From Bacteroidetes bacterium HGW-Bacteroidetes-16 (GTDB lineage Bacteria > Bacteroidota > Bacteroidia > Bacteroidales > F082), in contig PHDN01000017.1 in assembly GCA_002840975.1 (NCBI GenBank), positions 21,694-85,693 of the forward strand: a DNA stretch of 64,000 nucleotides, written 5' to 3'. Shown here piece by piece: positions 54,686-63,941 of the stretch. The notes under the pieces are model-generated. The model saw only the letters and a program-made list of their open reading frames with translations. It was not told the origin of the DNA and did no database searches. How positions within the stretch are numbered: the stretch's first letter is position 1; every line of letters starts with the position of its first letter. The position numbers were made by a program, and so were the translations under genes.

Positions 54686-56371
54686 ATGCAGCTAATCAAA
54701 TACTTTCACGACCTCAGCCTGCACTCAAAAAATGCCAAAGAGCTTAAAGGATTAATATTACAACTGGCAGTACAGGGCAAATTAACTACTCAATGGAGGT
54801 TAGATAATCCAGAATTAGAATCTGCTTCGATTTTACTTGATAACATTCAAAAGTTCAGACAAGAGAAATCCCGATCGAAAAAGCAAAAAGTTCAAGAGCC
54901 AAACATAAAAAATGAAATAAATCTTGATTTACCAAAAGGATGGGTGCAAGTAAGAAATTTTGATTTGTTTAGTCTAGTAAAAGGAAAAAACCCGAAAGAT
55001 TTATCCGAAAGTACTAAAAAGTATCCATATCAAGATATTGAATCTCTCGATCGAGGAAATATTCGAAGATACAGTGATGATGAAAATGCACCTAAATGCT
55101 CTGATTCAGATATTTTAGTAGTTTGTGATGGTTCAAGAAGTGGTTTAGTTTTAGATGGAAAGTATGGTATTGTTGGATCAACATTAGCAATAATTGAAAC
55201 ACCACTGTTCATTCAAAATTATATCAAAGTAATTTTCTTGCAGAATTTTCAAAGGGTAAACTCAAACATGATTGGTGCTGCAATACCTCATTTAGACACT
55301 AAAAATCTGCTAAATGAATTCGTTGGTCTACCACCATTAGAAGAACAAAAAGCCATTGTCGAAACCGTCAACCAATTGTTTAAAGAAGTCGAGCAATTGG
55401 AGCAACTTACTTTGGAACGCATCCATCTAAAAGAACAATTTGCCACCTCCGCTTTAAACCAACTGGCCACCAACAACACGGTAAAGGAATGGGCGTTTTT
55501 ACAGGAACATTTTCACCCCTTCTTTAACCACCAACCCAACATCAAAAAACTACGCGAAACCATCCTGCATCTGGCCGTACAAGGCAAACTCACCACCGCT
55601 TTCCGTTTAGGTCATCCTGAGCTTCGCGAAGGATCTCATTCCGCTTCCGCCCTGCTTGAGCAAATCAAAGCCGAAAAAGCCAGGCTGGTTAAGGAGAAGA
55701 AAATTAAAAAGGAGAATCCTTTGCCAGCTATAAAACCTGAGGAAATTCCTTATGAATTGCCGGAAGGATGGGTTTGGTGTAGGTTGGGGGAGATACTACT
55801 TTATTCAGATGCAGGGAAAAGTCCAGATTGCGAAAAAAGACCGTCGCAGAATAATGAATGGGGAGTGTTGACTACTACCTCTATTCAGGTGAATAGTTTC
55901 AATGAAATGGCCAATAAAGTATTGCCTGTTAATTATGTAATTAATCCCAATCAGGTTGTTAAGTATGGCGATATATTAATCACCAGAGCAGGACCGATTA
56001 ACAGGACCGGTATTGCATGCAAGGTAAATTTTATAAACTCAAACCTTATTCTTTCGGATAAAACAATTCGGTTAAATTATCCTGAGAATTTAGTAAATCC
56101 AGACTTTGTTGTCTCGACCTTAAACAGTGTCACAATAAGGAAAATATTGCTACGGATGATGATAGGTATGGCCTCCAGTCAGGTTAATATTTCACAAGCA
56201 AATATAAAAACAACCTCCTTCCCACTGCCACCGTTTGAAGAACAAAAAGCCATAGTCGAAACCGTCAACCGCCTGATGGCCTTGTGCGATCATCTGGAGC
56301 AGGAAGTACAACAAAGTGAAAAACAGGTGGAATTGGTGATGAAGGGGGTGCTGAGGGAGGTGTTGGGGTAA
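54686..56371 (+). CDS. hsdS: Type I specificity subunit S
   Basis: A 561-residue HsdS with two target recognition domains (about 75-215 and 350-510) and two helical spacers, which together read a bipartite DNA site. The internal duplication is visible. GLILQLAVQGKLTT recurs as ILHLAVQGKLTT near residue 290, and PPLEEQKAIVETVNQL recurs as PPFEEQKAIVETVNRL. The DNA of the first recognition domain (about 54790-55330) is much more A+T-rich than the spacers, as expected from domain exchange. At 55611-55636 the coding sequence contains GTCATCCTGAGC..CGAAGGATCT, which resembles a widespread intergenic repeat. It adds a few residues (PELREGSHS) compared with the first copy (PELES). Confidence 0.92.
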   Translation: MQLIKYFHDLSLHSKNAKELKGLILQLAVQGKLTTQWRLDNPELESASILLDNIQKFRQEKSRSKKQKVQEPNIKNEINLDLPKGWVQVRNFDLFSLVKGKNPKDLSESTKKYPYQDIESLDRGNIRRYSDDENAPKCSDSDILVVCDGSRSGLVLDGKYGIVGSTLAIIETPLFIQNYIKVIFLQNFQRVNSNMIGAAIPHLDTKNLLNEFVGLPPLEEQKAIVETVNQLFKEVEQLEQLTLERIHLKEQFATSALNQLATNNTVKEWAFLQEHFHPFFNHQPNIKKLRETILHLAVQGKLTTAFRLGHPELREGSHSASALLEQIKAEKARLVKEKKIKKENPLPAIKPEEIPYELPEGWVWCRLGEILLYSDAGKSPDCEKRPSQNNEWGVLTTTSIQVNSFNEMANKVLPVNYVINPNQVVKYGDILITRAGPINRTGIACKVNFINSNLILSDKTIRLNYPENLVNPDFVVSTLNSVTIRKILLRMMIGMASSQVNISQANIKTTSFPLPPFEEQKAIVETVNRLMALCDHLEQEVQQSEKQVELVMKGVLREVLG

Positions 56372-56393
56372 TATGAAATAAAAAATCAAAAGA

Positions 56394-57923
56394 ATGGATA
56401 AAGACACAGGTATTGATATTAATAAATCTGAAACAATCTCAAGTGTTGAGGAAAGTAATACTTCGTACACAATCGAAACACCTGAAAGGTTCGTAGATTT
56501 TGATAACCATCTGAAACTTAATAACAACAAAAGGATTGTTTTCTCTTCAAGATTTGGCAATGGCAAAACGACGTTCCTAAAAAAGTTCTTTAAGGAACAT
56601 AATAAATACAATGCAATTCATCTGTATCCGGTAAAGTATTCCGTGGCCTCTAACGAGGATATTTTCGAATTAATAAAGTATGATATTCTATTCGAGCTAC
56701 TTACGAAAAAGATCGAAATAGATGACAGTGTAAAATCATTTTTGAAAATTGCACAGAAGTTGCTTATCTCAAATAAAAGTGAGATCGCAAAAATAATCAC
56801 GCCATTTTTTAATATAATTCCGGAAATAGGAGGAGCGGTAAAGGAGTCAGCAGAACGCACAATTGACTTTATTGCAAAAGTAAAGGATGAATTTAATGAA
56901 GAGAAAAAAAATGAGTATGATAAGATTGTAGACTATTTAGCAGAATTTACCAACAAGAGCGGTAGTATTTACGAGGAAAACTTCTATACTTTATTAATCA
57001 AAGAGTTAGTCGAAAAGTTAAAACTGAATGCCAACAAAAATGAAGTACGTGAAGCAGTTCTTGTTATTGACGATATGGATCGTATAGACCCCGAACATAT
57101 TTTCAGAATATTAAACGTATTTGCTGCGCAAAGTGATATCAATAAAAATGAAAACAAGTTCGGTTTCGACAAGGTCATAGTTGTTTGTGACATAGATAAT
57201 ATCAGAAGCATTTTTCATCATAAATATGGGACAAAGTCAGATTTTAATGGATATATTGACAAATTCTATTCAGTTGATGTATTCAAGTATAGCATGAAGG
57301 ATGAATTACTCCGAAATGTAAGAGGTATCTTTCACACCATAAAATGTCGCTACTTAACAGAATATGTTTTAAATGACCATGACCTTGTCGATGAAATCGA
57401 TTGGCTCCTCTCCAATTTTGTTTATAACGATCTAATTAATGTTCGAAACATAACAAAACTCAACGAAGCAGATATTAGTATTTCTCGATACGGGGTTAAA
57501 TATTCAGGGAACGACTTTAGCCATAATTATTATGCCCTAAGAATCTTCAATGTTTTAAAAGTTTTTTTCGGCAATTATGCTGATCTAATAAGTGCATTTG
57601 AGAAACTAATTGATAAGGTTGATTATGAAGAAGATCGGCCTGATGCAATTGATTGGAGATTAAAACTCGTTTTTCTACCTATTATAGGCATGTATACATT
57701 GGCTGAAAATAAACCTACCACCATTACAGTTCCGACAACATCACTTCATGATGGTCTGGGTATAACCTACCAACTTAGGAGAATCAGCGATCATAAAAGA
57801 AATAGAACTGTTCAAGCTATTGGTAATCAATTGGGTAATATTGCTGAAATAACAACCTTAGACATTAAAAAACTCTATTTGATTACCATTCAAGAGGCAT
57901 TAAAAAAAGGACTATTAAGATAG
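56394..57923 (+). CDS. KAP-like P-loop NTPase
   Basis: A 509-residue STAND/KAP-type NTPase. Walker A is VFSSRFGNGKTTFLKKF (GNGKTT at residues 55-60). Walker B is EAVLVIDDMDRIDPEH (about 220-236), followed by the sensor region KVIVVCDIDNIRSIFHH. The region about 110-150 has weakly hydrophobic helices (AKIITPFFNIIPEIGGA) but no certain membrane segment. KAP NTPases are common in bacterial defence islands, often as phage-sensing ATPases. It starts 22 nt after hsdS, so it may be co-transcribed with the restriction system. Its DNA is A+T-rich, unlike hsdM. Confidence 0.75.
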   Translation: MDKDTGIDINKSETISSVEESNTSYTIETPERFVDFDNHLKLNNNKRIVFSSRFGNGKTTFLKKFFKEHNKYNAIHLYPVKYSVASNEDIFELIKYDILFELLTKKIEIDDSVKSFLKIAQKLLISNKSEIAKIITPFFNIIPEIGGAVKESAERTIDFIAKVKDEFNEEKKNEYDKIVDYLAEFTNKSGSIYEENFYTLLIKELVEKLKLNANKNEVREAVLVIDDMDRIDPEHIFRILNVFAAQSDINKNENKFGFDKVIVVCDIDNIRSIFHHKYGTKSDFNGYIDKFYSVDVFKYSMKDELLRNVRGIFHTIKCRYLTEYVLNDHDLVDEIDWLLSNFVYNDLINVRNITKLNEADISISRYGVKYSGNDFSHNYYALRIFNVLKVFFGNYADLISAFEKLIDKVDYEEDRPDAIDWRLKLVFLPIIGMYTLAENKPTTITVPTTSLHDGLGITYQLRRISDHKRNRTVQAIGNQLGNIAEITTLDIKKLYLITIQEALKKGLLR

Positions 57924-57978
57924 GTTTAATGTCAAAGTTTTATACTCCAGATAAAAACATCAATTAATCCTGTTTAAC

Positions 57979-58545
57979 ATGAAAACTCCCAACCCCTTCT
58001 GCCTAAACAAAAAATCCTTCAAGGCCTTTGTCCTCGGAGCCGACCCAACCAATTTTTCTGACAATGGCAACCCCAAACAACTTGAATATGTATTTGGGAT
58101 ACTTTCAGATGAACCAAGATATTTTAGTGGAATATTGAAAAACCTTAACCTGATTGGCCTTCACATGGAAGACATTTATGTACAAAACCTTATACCGGTT
58201 TATTTGGAGAGTGAGACTGCCAAAAACAAAGACTGGGAGGTTCATGCTACTATTTGGATACCAAAGTTAATCGAAGAATTTGATCAGGTTAATCCTGGCA
58301 GGAAAAAACCAGTGCTTGTCACTGCGGAGCGTATCATGAAATTTCTGGTCAATGAGGATTTTATACTACCAAAGGCTAAAGATATCTATGAGGAAAGCAA
58401 TACTGGTTTGTTTGTGGTTAAACCTAAGGATAATAAATTGGGCAGGCCATTGTATGCATTTTATAGGCATCGGGCGTATGATTTGTTTAAAAATATTTAC
58501 TACCGCGAATTATTAATATTAGAACAGAAGAACTTTTTAGCATAA
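57979..58545 (+). CDS. UDG-fold-like protein, function unknown
   Basis: This 188-residue protein shows the order of motifs of the uracil-DNA glycosylase superfamily. AFVLGADPTNFSDNG stands in place of motif 1, DIYVQNLIPVYLES is the second strand, VLVTAERIMKFLV is the third, and a terminal FYRHRAYDLFK occupies the position of the HPS-type motif. The key residues of canonical family 1-5 enzymes are not all present, so glycosylase activity is uncertain. It lies 55 nt after the KAP NTPase gene and 45 nt before the subtilase gene, on the same strand, among defence genes. The assignment rests on pattern recognition only. Confidence 0.45.
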   Translation: MKTPNPFCLNKKSFKAFVLGADPTNFSDNGNPKQLEYVFGILSDEPRYFSGILKNLNLIGLHMEDIYVQNLIPVYLESETAKNKDWEVHATIWIPKLIEEFDQVNPGRKKPVLVTAERIMKFLVNEDFILPKAKDIYEESNTGLFVVKPKDNKLGRPLYAFYRHRAYDLFKNIYYRELLILEQKNFLA

Positions 58546-58590
58546 TCGAATAAACAGATGTATCAAAATGCGACATTAAAAGAAAGTTAA

Positions 58591-61050
58591 ATGAAACAAC
58601 AGAGGCCTCATATCAAGCTAAATACCAAAGCACAAAAGGAACAATCTATCCCGGTTAGATTTAATTATGGTTTTCCTGTAGAGGACAAAAAAGAGGTTCT
58701 AAAAGCGCCAAACTATGCGAGCATGGTTAAATCATTCAGGTATTCCTTAAAACGCTATAAAACTGATATTCAAATCCGAATAAACCAAAGAAATGAAGCA
58801 CTAAAAATATCAACACATATTGATTACATTCAAATTCTTTTTCAGGATCAGTTTACAGTGCAAACCAAACAAAAAAATTATTACCAGGATTGGTACAACG
58901 ACTTTGGTCTATTAGGAGTTAACTTTTCAAAATTTAATCATGAGATACTGTTTGCTGTGGTTGATCAGGATCGGTTTAATTCATTTCTCAAAAGCATTGA
59001 GAATTTCATATTGAAAGAATCCAATGAAAAACCCAATGTTTATTATGCAGGAAAAGTTAAGTTTATCAAAGAATTTAAGCTGCTTACTACTTCTGATATT
59101 ATTAAGCTAAAAGAAACCTGTCAGTTGACGAATCTCCGATTGATCGATTTCCCTCTTGATCGCCAGGCTGCTGATGACATATTAACAAAGCTTAATAATT
59201 ACTTTTTTGATAAAAATTTAAAACATAGGTTATCTGAAACATCAAACAATTTGGAAATCTTCAATGCTTCAATTTTTCAAATTGAAGAGATTACTAAAAA
59301 CTTCGATATCGTTTTAAGTGTTACTTCTTCGCTTTCTACAGTTATTGGACCATCTTTATTAAACACCGTTGAACGCAAATACGGCTTCGAAATTTCTAAC
59401 GCTGATGAAGAATTACCAATAATAGGGATCTTGGATACTGGCATAAGTAAAAGCACACCTTTAGCGTCCATAATAATAAATGATGATTCGTTCAACTTAA
59501 CTAAAACAAGTCCGTTCATCGACAATGCAAATGCCGGCGACGGTCATGGCACTTCTGTTGCAGCTTTAGCCGCATTTGGACGTAAACCATACGCCATTGG
59601 CTACCGGGGAGCAATATCTGCAGACGCCAAACTGTTATCAATTAAAATCATGGATGCCAATACTGGCTATTTATCAGAAAATGAAATCCTGACACTTTTG
59701 AATAGAGCAAAAGCAAAATATCCGAATATCAAACTTTTTGTACTCACAACTTGTTACAGAGATCACAAATTGTTGAACGAGGATTATTCAACTTATGCTT
59801 TTGAATTAGATAAATTTGCTCATCAGAACGATATTTTAATTTTTATTTGCACCGCAAACAACAATGATTCAGCAAATCACCACGGCTACGATTTGAGTTA
59901 TTTTTTTAATGAGTTTACAAACCTATGCTCACCTTCTGAAAGCATGAATAATGTAATTGTTGGTGCCGCTGCTGACAACCTTCGAAACGATCCAATGCAG
60001 GGAATTTCATTTGGTAAGGAATTCCCGGCTTTATATACCCGAAAAAGTTACATCGACCTTTCCGATCTATTTCCCATTAAAAAACAGAATAAAAATTTGT
60101 TTAGACCCGATGTGATTGAATGTGGTGGGGATTATGAGCAATCAGGCATGTTCATTGGTACAGGAGAAAGAGCTTCTATGGAATTGTTATCTGCTAATCC
60201 TGCCATGAGCTTCTATAAGCATTCAGGTACAAGTTATTCTACGCCGTTAGTTGCCAACATTGCAGCTCAAATCCAAAAAAAATACCCTTTATTAAAGGCT
60301 CAGACAATAAAAGCCCTTATAGTTAATGGAGCCTCATTGGAATTAATCAAGTTTAATGCACCCGTAGTCAAATTACTTAATAAAACTGCGGGGCATGGAT
60401 TTGTCAATCCGGTTGCCAGCAACACCTCCACCGACAACTCAATTACATTCATTATTGAAGATGAAATCCAACCGTTAGAAATGAAAATCATACCAATTCA
60501 TTTTCCTGAATACTTGACAACCGCCAATCTAGGTAAATCACAAGGGCTGCTAAAAATAACGGCAACACTTTGTTTCAGTTTTGATCCGGTATTGAATAAT
60601 CAATTAGCCTATTGTCCCATCCATATGGCATTTGCCTTTTTTCGCAATCATTCGGCCGAAGACATTCAAAGAAAAGAAGATGATAAAAACGGAGGCATAA
60701 AGTCCAGGTTGAGACAAAGTTGGTCGCAAAATAGTCGCGATGTTTCTAAACCAATCCCCGCGGCAAATACTCAGAAAGTTCAATTTCAAATTGGAGTCAG
60801 GGAATTAAAAGATGAAAATTCAACTTTCAAATTGGCTATAAATTGCAGAATTAATCCTCAACTACTACCCGGAGTTGAAGAAAGGTATAAAGTTAGCCAT
60901 CCATTTTCCATGGCCATTACGATTGAGGAAAATTTGCCTGATCAAAAACTGACAGATAAACTTTATTCTGAAATGATCGCAGTAAATCTGGTGGAAAATA
61001 TTACTCGTATAGTAGCAGAAACAGAAGTAGACATCGATTTGGAGAGTTAA
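58591..61050 (+). CDS. Subtilisin-like serine protease (S8), IetS-like
   Basis: An 819-residue intracellular subtilase with no signal peptide. The catalytic triad is Asp282 (IIGILDTGIS), His319 (NAGDGHGTSVAALAA) and Ser548 (HSGTSYSTPLVANIAA). About 270 N-terminal residues of unknown fold precede the protease, and 230 residues follow. The gene converges on an AAA+ ATPase 15 nt away. Subtilase plus AAA ATPase pairs are known as the IetAS phage-defence system and as a plasmid stability module in Agrobacterium. There the two genes are usually in tandem; here they face each other. The membership is an inference from the pair. Confidence 0.85.
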   Translation: MKQQRPHIKLNTKAQKEQSIPVRFNYGFPVEDKKEVLKAPNYASMVKSFRYSLKRYKTDIQIRINQRNEALKISTHIDYIQILFQDQFTVQTKQKNYYQDWYNDFGLLGVNFSKFNHEILFAVVDQDRFNSFLKSIENFILKESNEKPNVYYAGKVKFIKEFKLLTTSDIIKLKETCQLTNLRLIDFPLDRQAADDILTKLNNYFFDKNLKHRLSETSNNLEIFNASIFQIEEITKNFDIVLSVTSSLSTVIGPSLLNTVERKYGFEISNADEELPIIGILDTGISKSTPLASIIINDDSFNLTKTSPFIDNANAGDGHGTSVAALAAFGRKPYAIGYRGAISADAKLLSIKIMDANTGYLSENEILTLLNRAKAKYPNIKLFVLTTCYRDHKLLNEDYSTYAFELDKFAHQNDILIFICTANNNDSANHHGYDLSYFFNEFTNLCSPSESMNNVIVGAAADNLRNDPMQGISFGKEFPALYTRKSYIDLSDLFPIKKQNKNLFRPDVIECGGDYEQSGMFIGTGERASMELLSANPAMSFYKHSGTSYSTPLVANIAAQIQKKYPLLKAQTIKALIVNGASLELIKFNAPVVKLLNKTAGHGFVNPVASNTSTDNSITFIIEDEIQPLEMKIIPIHFPEYLTTANLGKSQGLLKITATLCFSFDPVLNNQLAYCPIHMAFAFFRNHSAEDIQRKEDDKNGGIKSRLRQSWSQNSRDVSKPIPAANTQKVQFQIGVRELKDENSTFKLAINCRINPQLLPGVEERYKVSHPFSMAITIEENLPDQKLTDKLYSEMIAVNLVENITRIVAETEVDIDLES

Positions 61051-61065
61051 TCGAGGCTGGAATCT

Positions 61066-62094
61066 TTAATGCTTACCCAAAGCACTTTTTTCTTCTTCTA
61101 TCAATTCTCTCCATACACTGGTGCTGATGGTAGATTTAATATTTTCGGCTTTACCAACTTGATCGAAAAGACTTCTTTTAATCGCAGTCACCAAAGTTTT
61201 CTGAATACTATAGTAGGACAATCCTTGAGCAAACTTAATAATTAGGTTTACAGAATTAGGTTTGTCAAACTTGAACTGACCATTCTTCAAGGTAAGTTTA
61301 ACTAATTCCTTGATTTTTTCAGTATCAGGTAAAGCAAATTCTATGCTGAGGTCAAATCTACGCAACAGGGCTTCGTCTACCATCTCTTTCTGATTAGTAG
61401 CGGCAATCACGATACTATCTTGAGGTAAATAATCAAATAACTGTAAAATGGTATTTACAACACGTTTCATTTCACCATGATCCTGATTATAGTCCCTTAC
61501 CTTACCCAGCGAATCAAATTCATCAATAAAAATAATACACTCTTCCAACGCTGCCTTCTTGAAAATCTTAGCTAGATTCTTACTGGTTTCTCCAAGTTTT
61601 GAAGAGACAATAGCTCCCAGATTCACCACAACCATCATTTTTTTTAATTCCCCTGCAATTACATAGGAAGCCAATGTTTTTCCACATCCTGATTCACCAT
61701 GTAGCAGTACTTTGTTGGAAATGGGTAAGTCAAATTTTCTAAGAAGTTCAGCTGATTGATGCTCCATTAGGAAATAATCCAATTGCTTTTTAACTGTTTT
61801 TTCAACAACTATATTCTCAAAACTATAGTCAGAAGTTAGTTTCTCGAGAATTAATTCACCAACCTCTCTTTCTTCGATACGATTGTAATAGGTATCAGAT
61901 CCAACTTTCGTAAGACTTTTGGATTGTTTCTGATGAATTGCCTCTTTGAGAATAGATTGAAGCTGAATAGCGAAATTTATTTTTTTACTCTTTTTAGAAT
62001 ATTCAATCAAATCATTCAGTACAGTCAATAGCCCTTCCTGATCGTTTTCCAGACCAAATTTGGCAATGTCTTTTATGTAATCGTATTGGCTCAT
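61066..62094 (-). CDS. AAA+ ATPase, IetA-like partner of the subtilase
   Basis: A 342-residue AAA+ ATPase of the classic (FtsH/CDC48-like) clade with one ATPase module. About 105 helical N-terminal residues are followed by Walker A (VLLHGESGCGKTLASYV), Walker B (CIIFIDEFDSLGKVRD), sensor 1 (IVIAATNQKEM) and the arginine finger LLRRFDLSIEF. A C-terminal lid follows. The ATG at 62094 is used; the longer frame begins with a TTG. The gene is antiparallel to the subtilase and ends 15 nt from it. In IetAS-type systems the ATPase is thought to control the protease. Confidence 0.87.
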   Translation of the reverse strand: MSQYDYIKDIAKFGLENDQEGLLTVLNDLIEYSKKSKKINFAIQLQSILKEAIHQKQSKSLTKVGSDTYYNRIEEREVGELILEKLTSDYSFENIVVEKTVKKQLDYFLMEHQSAELLRKFDLPISNKVLLHGESGCGKTLASYVIAGELKKMMVVVNLGAIVSSKLGETSKNLAKIFKKAALEECIIFIDEFDSLGKVRDYNQDHGEMKRVVNTILQLFDYLPQDSIVIAATNQKEMVDEALLRRFDLSIEFALPDTEKIKELVKLTLKNGQFKFDKPNSVNLIIKFAQGLSYYSIQKTLVTAIKRSLFDQVGKAENIKSTISTSVWRELIEEEKSALGKH

Positions 62095-62254
62095 GATAAT
62101 CAAAACTCTCAGGTACAAAGTAACAAAATATTACCGTTGGTAATGCGAATATAATACAGAACTCCCATATCCGGCAAGTAATCAGAAAATTTTGTTCCAT
62201 TGGAGTATGAACCAATCTCCGCTTCAGCATAGGTAACCAACCTGGTTTATCCCA

Positions 62255-63004
62255 TCACTGGCGCGCGTTTAGCGATAGCGTAACGCGTGACTATTATTAC
62301 CACTCCACACCTACCCCCATTTTCACGGCTTCGGTAGAAAAGTCCAACTGGCGGTACTTGGCTGTCCTGTCGACAGAATGCAGCGAAGCCTGCCCAACAA
62401 AGTACCCATAATCACATCAAGCCCCATGGCAGGCAAGCGAAATGACGAGACATCTCCTCTTGTAATACCTCCCTCTCCGTTTCAACCTAACTATTAATAC
62501 CCACGCTACCGCATTCCAATAACCATTGGAAGGCAACTGGTGATCCTTACTGGTGACCGTTTAGCGATAGCATAACGTGTGACTATTATTACCACTCCAC
62601 ACATGCCGCCAGTTTCATACCTTCGGTAGAAAAGTCCAACTGGTGGTACTTCCCTGTCCTGTCGACAGAATGAAGCGAAGCCTGCCCCAAAGTACCCATA
62701 AACACATCAATCCTCATGGCAGGCAAGCGAAATGACGAGACATCTCCGCTTGTACTACCACCTTTTCCATTCCAACCCCACCCAAACCACGCTGCCTCTG
62801 TCACTGGCGCGCGTTTAGCGATAGCGTAACGCGTGACTATTATTACCCCTCTACTCCTACCCCCGTTATCACACCATCGCTAAAAAAGTGTAACTGGCAA
62901 TACTTGTCTGTCCTGTCGACAGAATGAAGCGAAGCCTGCCCCAACAAAGTACCAATAAACACATCAAGCCCCGTGGCAGGCAAGCGAAATGACGAGACAT
63001 CTCC
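62255..63004. repeat. Three tandem copies of a ~250-bp intergenic repeat
   Basis: Copies start near 62255, 62549 and 62801. Each runs from CGTTTAGCGATAGC with TGACTATTATTACC, through CTGTCCTGTCGACAGAATG, to GGCAGGCAAGCGAAATGACG and AGACATCTCC. Copies differ at many scattered positions. CTGTC/GACAG and CGCGTT/AACGCG inverted elements lie inside. Reverse-strand frames in copies 2 and 3 give similar peptides (GDVSSFRLPA) but look like chance products. The whole gap 62119-63275 contains no convincing gene. Confidence 0.8.
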
Positions 63005-63275
63005 TATAAAATAACATGAATGAAACAACTATCCTCAATAAAACACCACCAATGTCAAACCAATAAAATAATTTCCTAGATTTACGCTACCAAACACCCG
63101 CTGATCCAATTACAAGAAGAAGACAGAACCCGATTAAACTGATTATAAACAGTTGAAAGTGGATAATATAGTGATAATGAAATAAAGTGAATACTGAAAT
63201 GGATAATAGCAACAATAACTGTATAATAGGCATTGTGACAATTGGCGGTACGCAGATCTATGGCATAAATGAAAT

Positions 63276-63941
63276 ATGAGGATAGAGCAAGGACACATAT
63301 TTAGACCTGAGACTTCAAATAATATTCAGTACTCAGTTAGACTAGAAATTACTGATTCATTGATTGAATTGGAATTTTCCGATGATTCTTTTGCGCCAAA
63401 AGACTTTGGCAAAGTTGAAATTATTTTAGGTGTATTCAATGGACTTGGTAAAATTACATTTCTTGACTGTAGTCTATCAGGAACAGCTACCGGTGGTGGT
63501 GCAAATATTAAAAAATACAGAGTAGAATATTTATTACAAGGTGTACATATTTATTCTTGGCAAGAATTAAAATTCTCAAAATGCATTGCCAATATTCCAT
63601 CATTGTTCGACTGGGTCAATATAAGACCCATCACAAACAAATTATGGACTGAAAAAAAATTATATTGTGAACATCCCAAAGAAATAAAACTTGCATCCTT
63701 TGATAAATTTGAGCTATTGTTTTCTTTCGAATACCATACTAGCATTGAAAAAAACGAAATTCATTTAAAACAATATACCAATCTAAAGATTGTAGCAAAA
63801 AACAATTTTCTATTTCTCAATGAATTTTTTGAGATACTAACACACTTCAAGAAATTCATGTTATTTATTATAAATAAATCACCAATATCTGAAACGATTA
63901 CATTATTCAATGATAAATATACGCGCCTATCCCTATTGTGA
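63276..63941 (+). CDS. ApeA N-terminal-domain-like protein, possibly truncated
   Basis: A 221-residue ORF resembling the N-terminal domain of ApeA-type (HEPN-associated) anti-phage proteins. GHIFRPETSNNIQYSVRLEI opens a beta-rich domain, YLLQGVHIYSWQELKFSKCI and PSLFDWVNIRPI sit where the family has its conserved strand and Leu-x-x-Trp segment, and EFFEILTHFKKFMLFIINKS begins a helical part. Full-length ApeA proteins continue with a HEPN RNase domain, but here a TGA at 63939 ends the frame. The next 59 nt before the window edge do not clearly restore it. It may be a disrupted gene, or the partner may be encoded separately from an ATG at 63983. The family assignment is by eye. Confidence 0.45.
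   Translation: MRIEQGHIFRPETSNNIQYSVRLEITDSLIELEFSDDSFAPKDFGKVEIILGVFNGLGKITFLDCSLSGTATGGGANIKKYRVEYLLQGVHIYSWQELKFSKCIANIPSLFDWVNIRPITNKLWTEKKLYCEHPKEIKLASFDKFELLFSFEYHTSIEKNEIHLKQYTNLKIVAKNNFLFLNEFFEILTHFKKFMLFIINKSPISETITLFNDKYTRLSLL

Noticed and set aside
62589..63028. Two similar reverse-strand ORFs in the triplicated repeat
   Set aside because: Their similarity comes from the DNA repeat itself; the peptides (GDVSSFRLPA) are of the kind produced by dispersed intergenic repeats, and the first copy lacks an equivalent frame.
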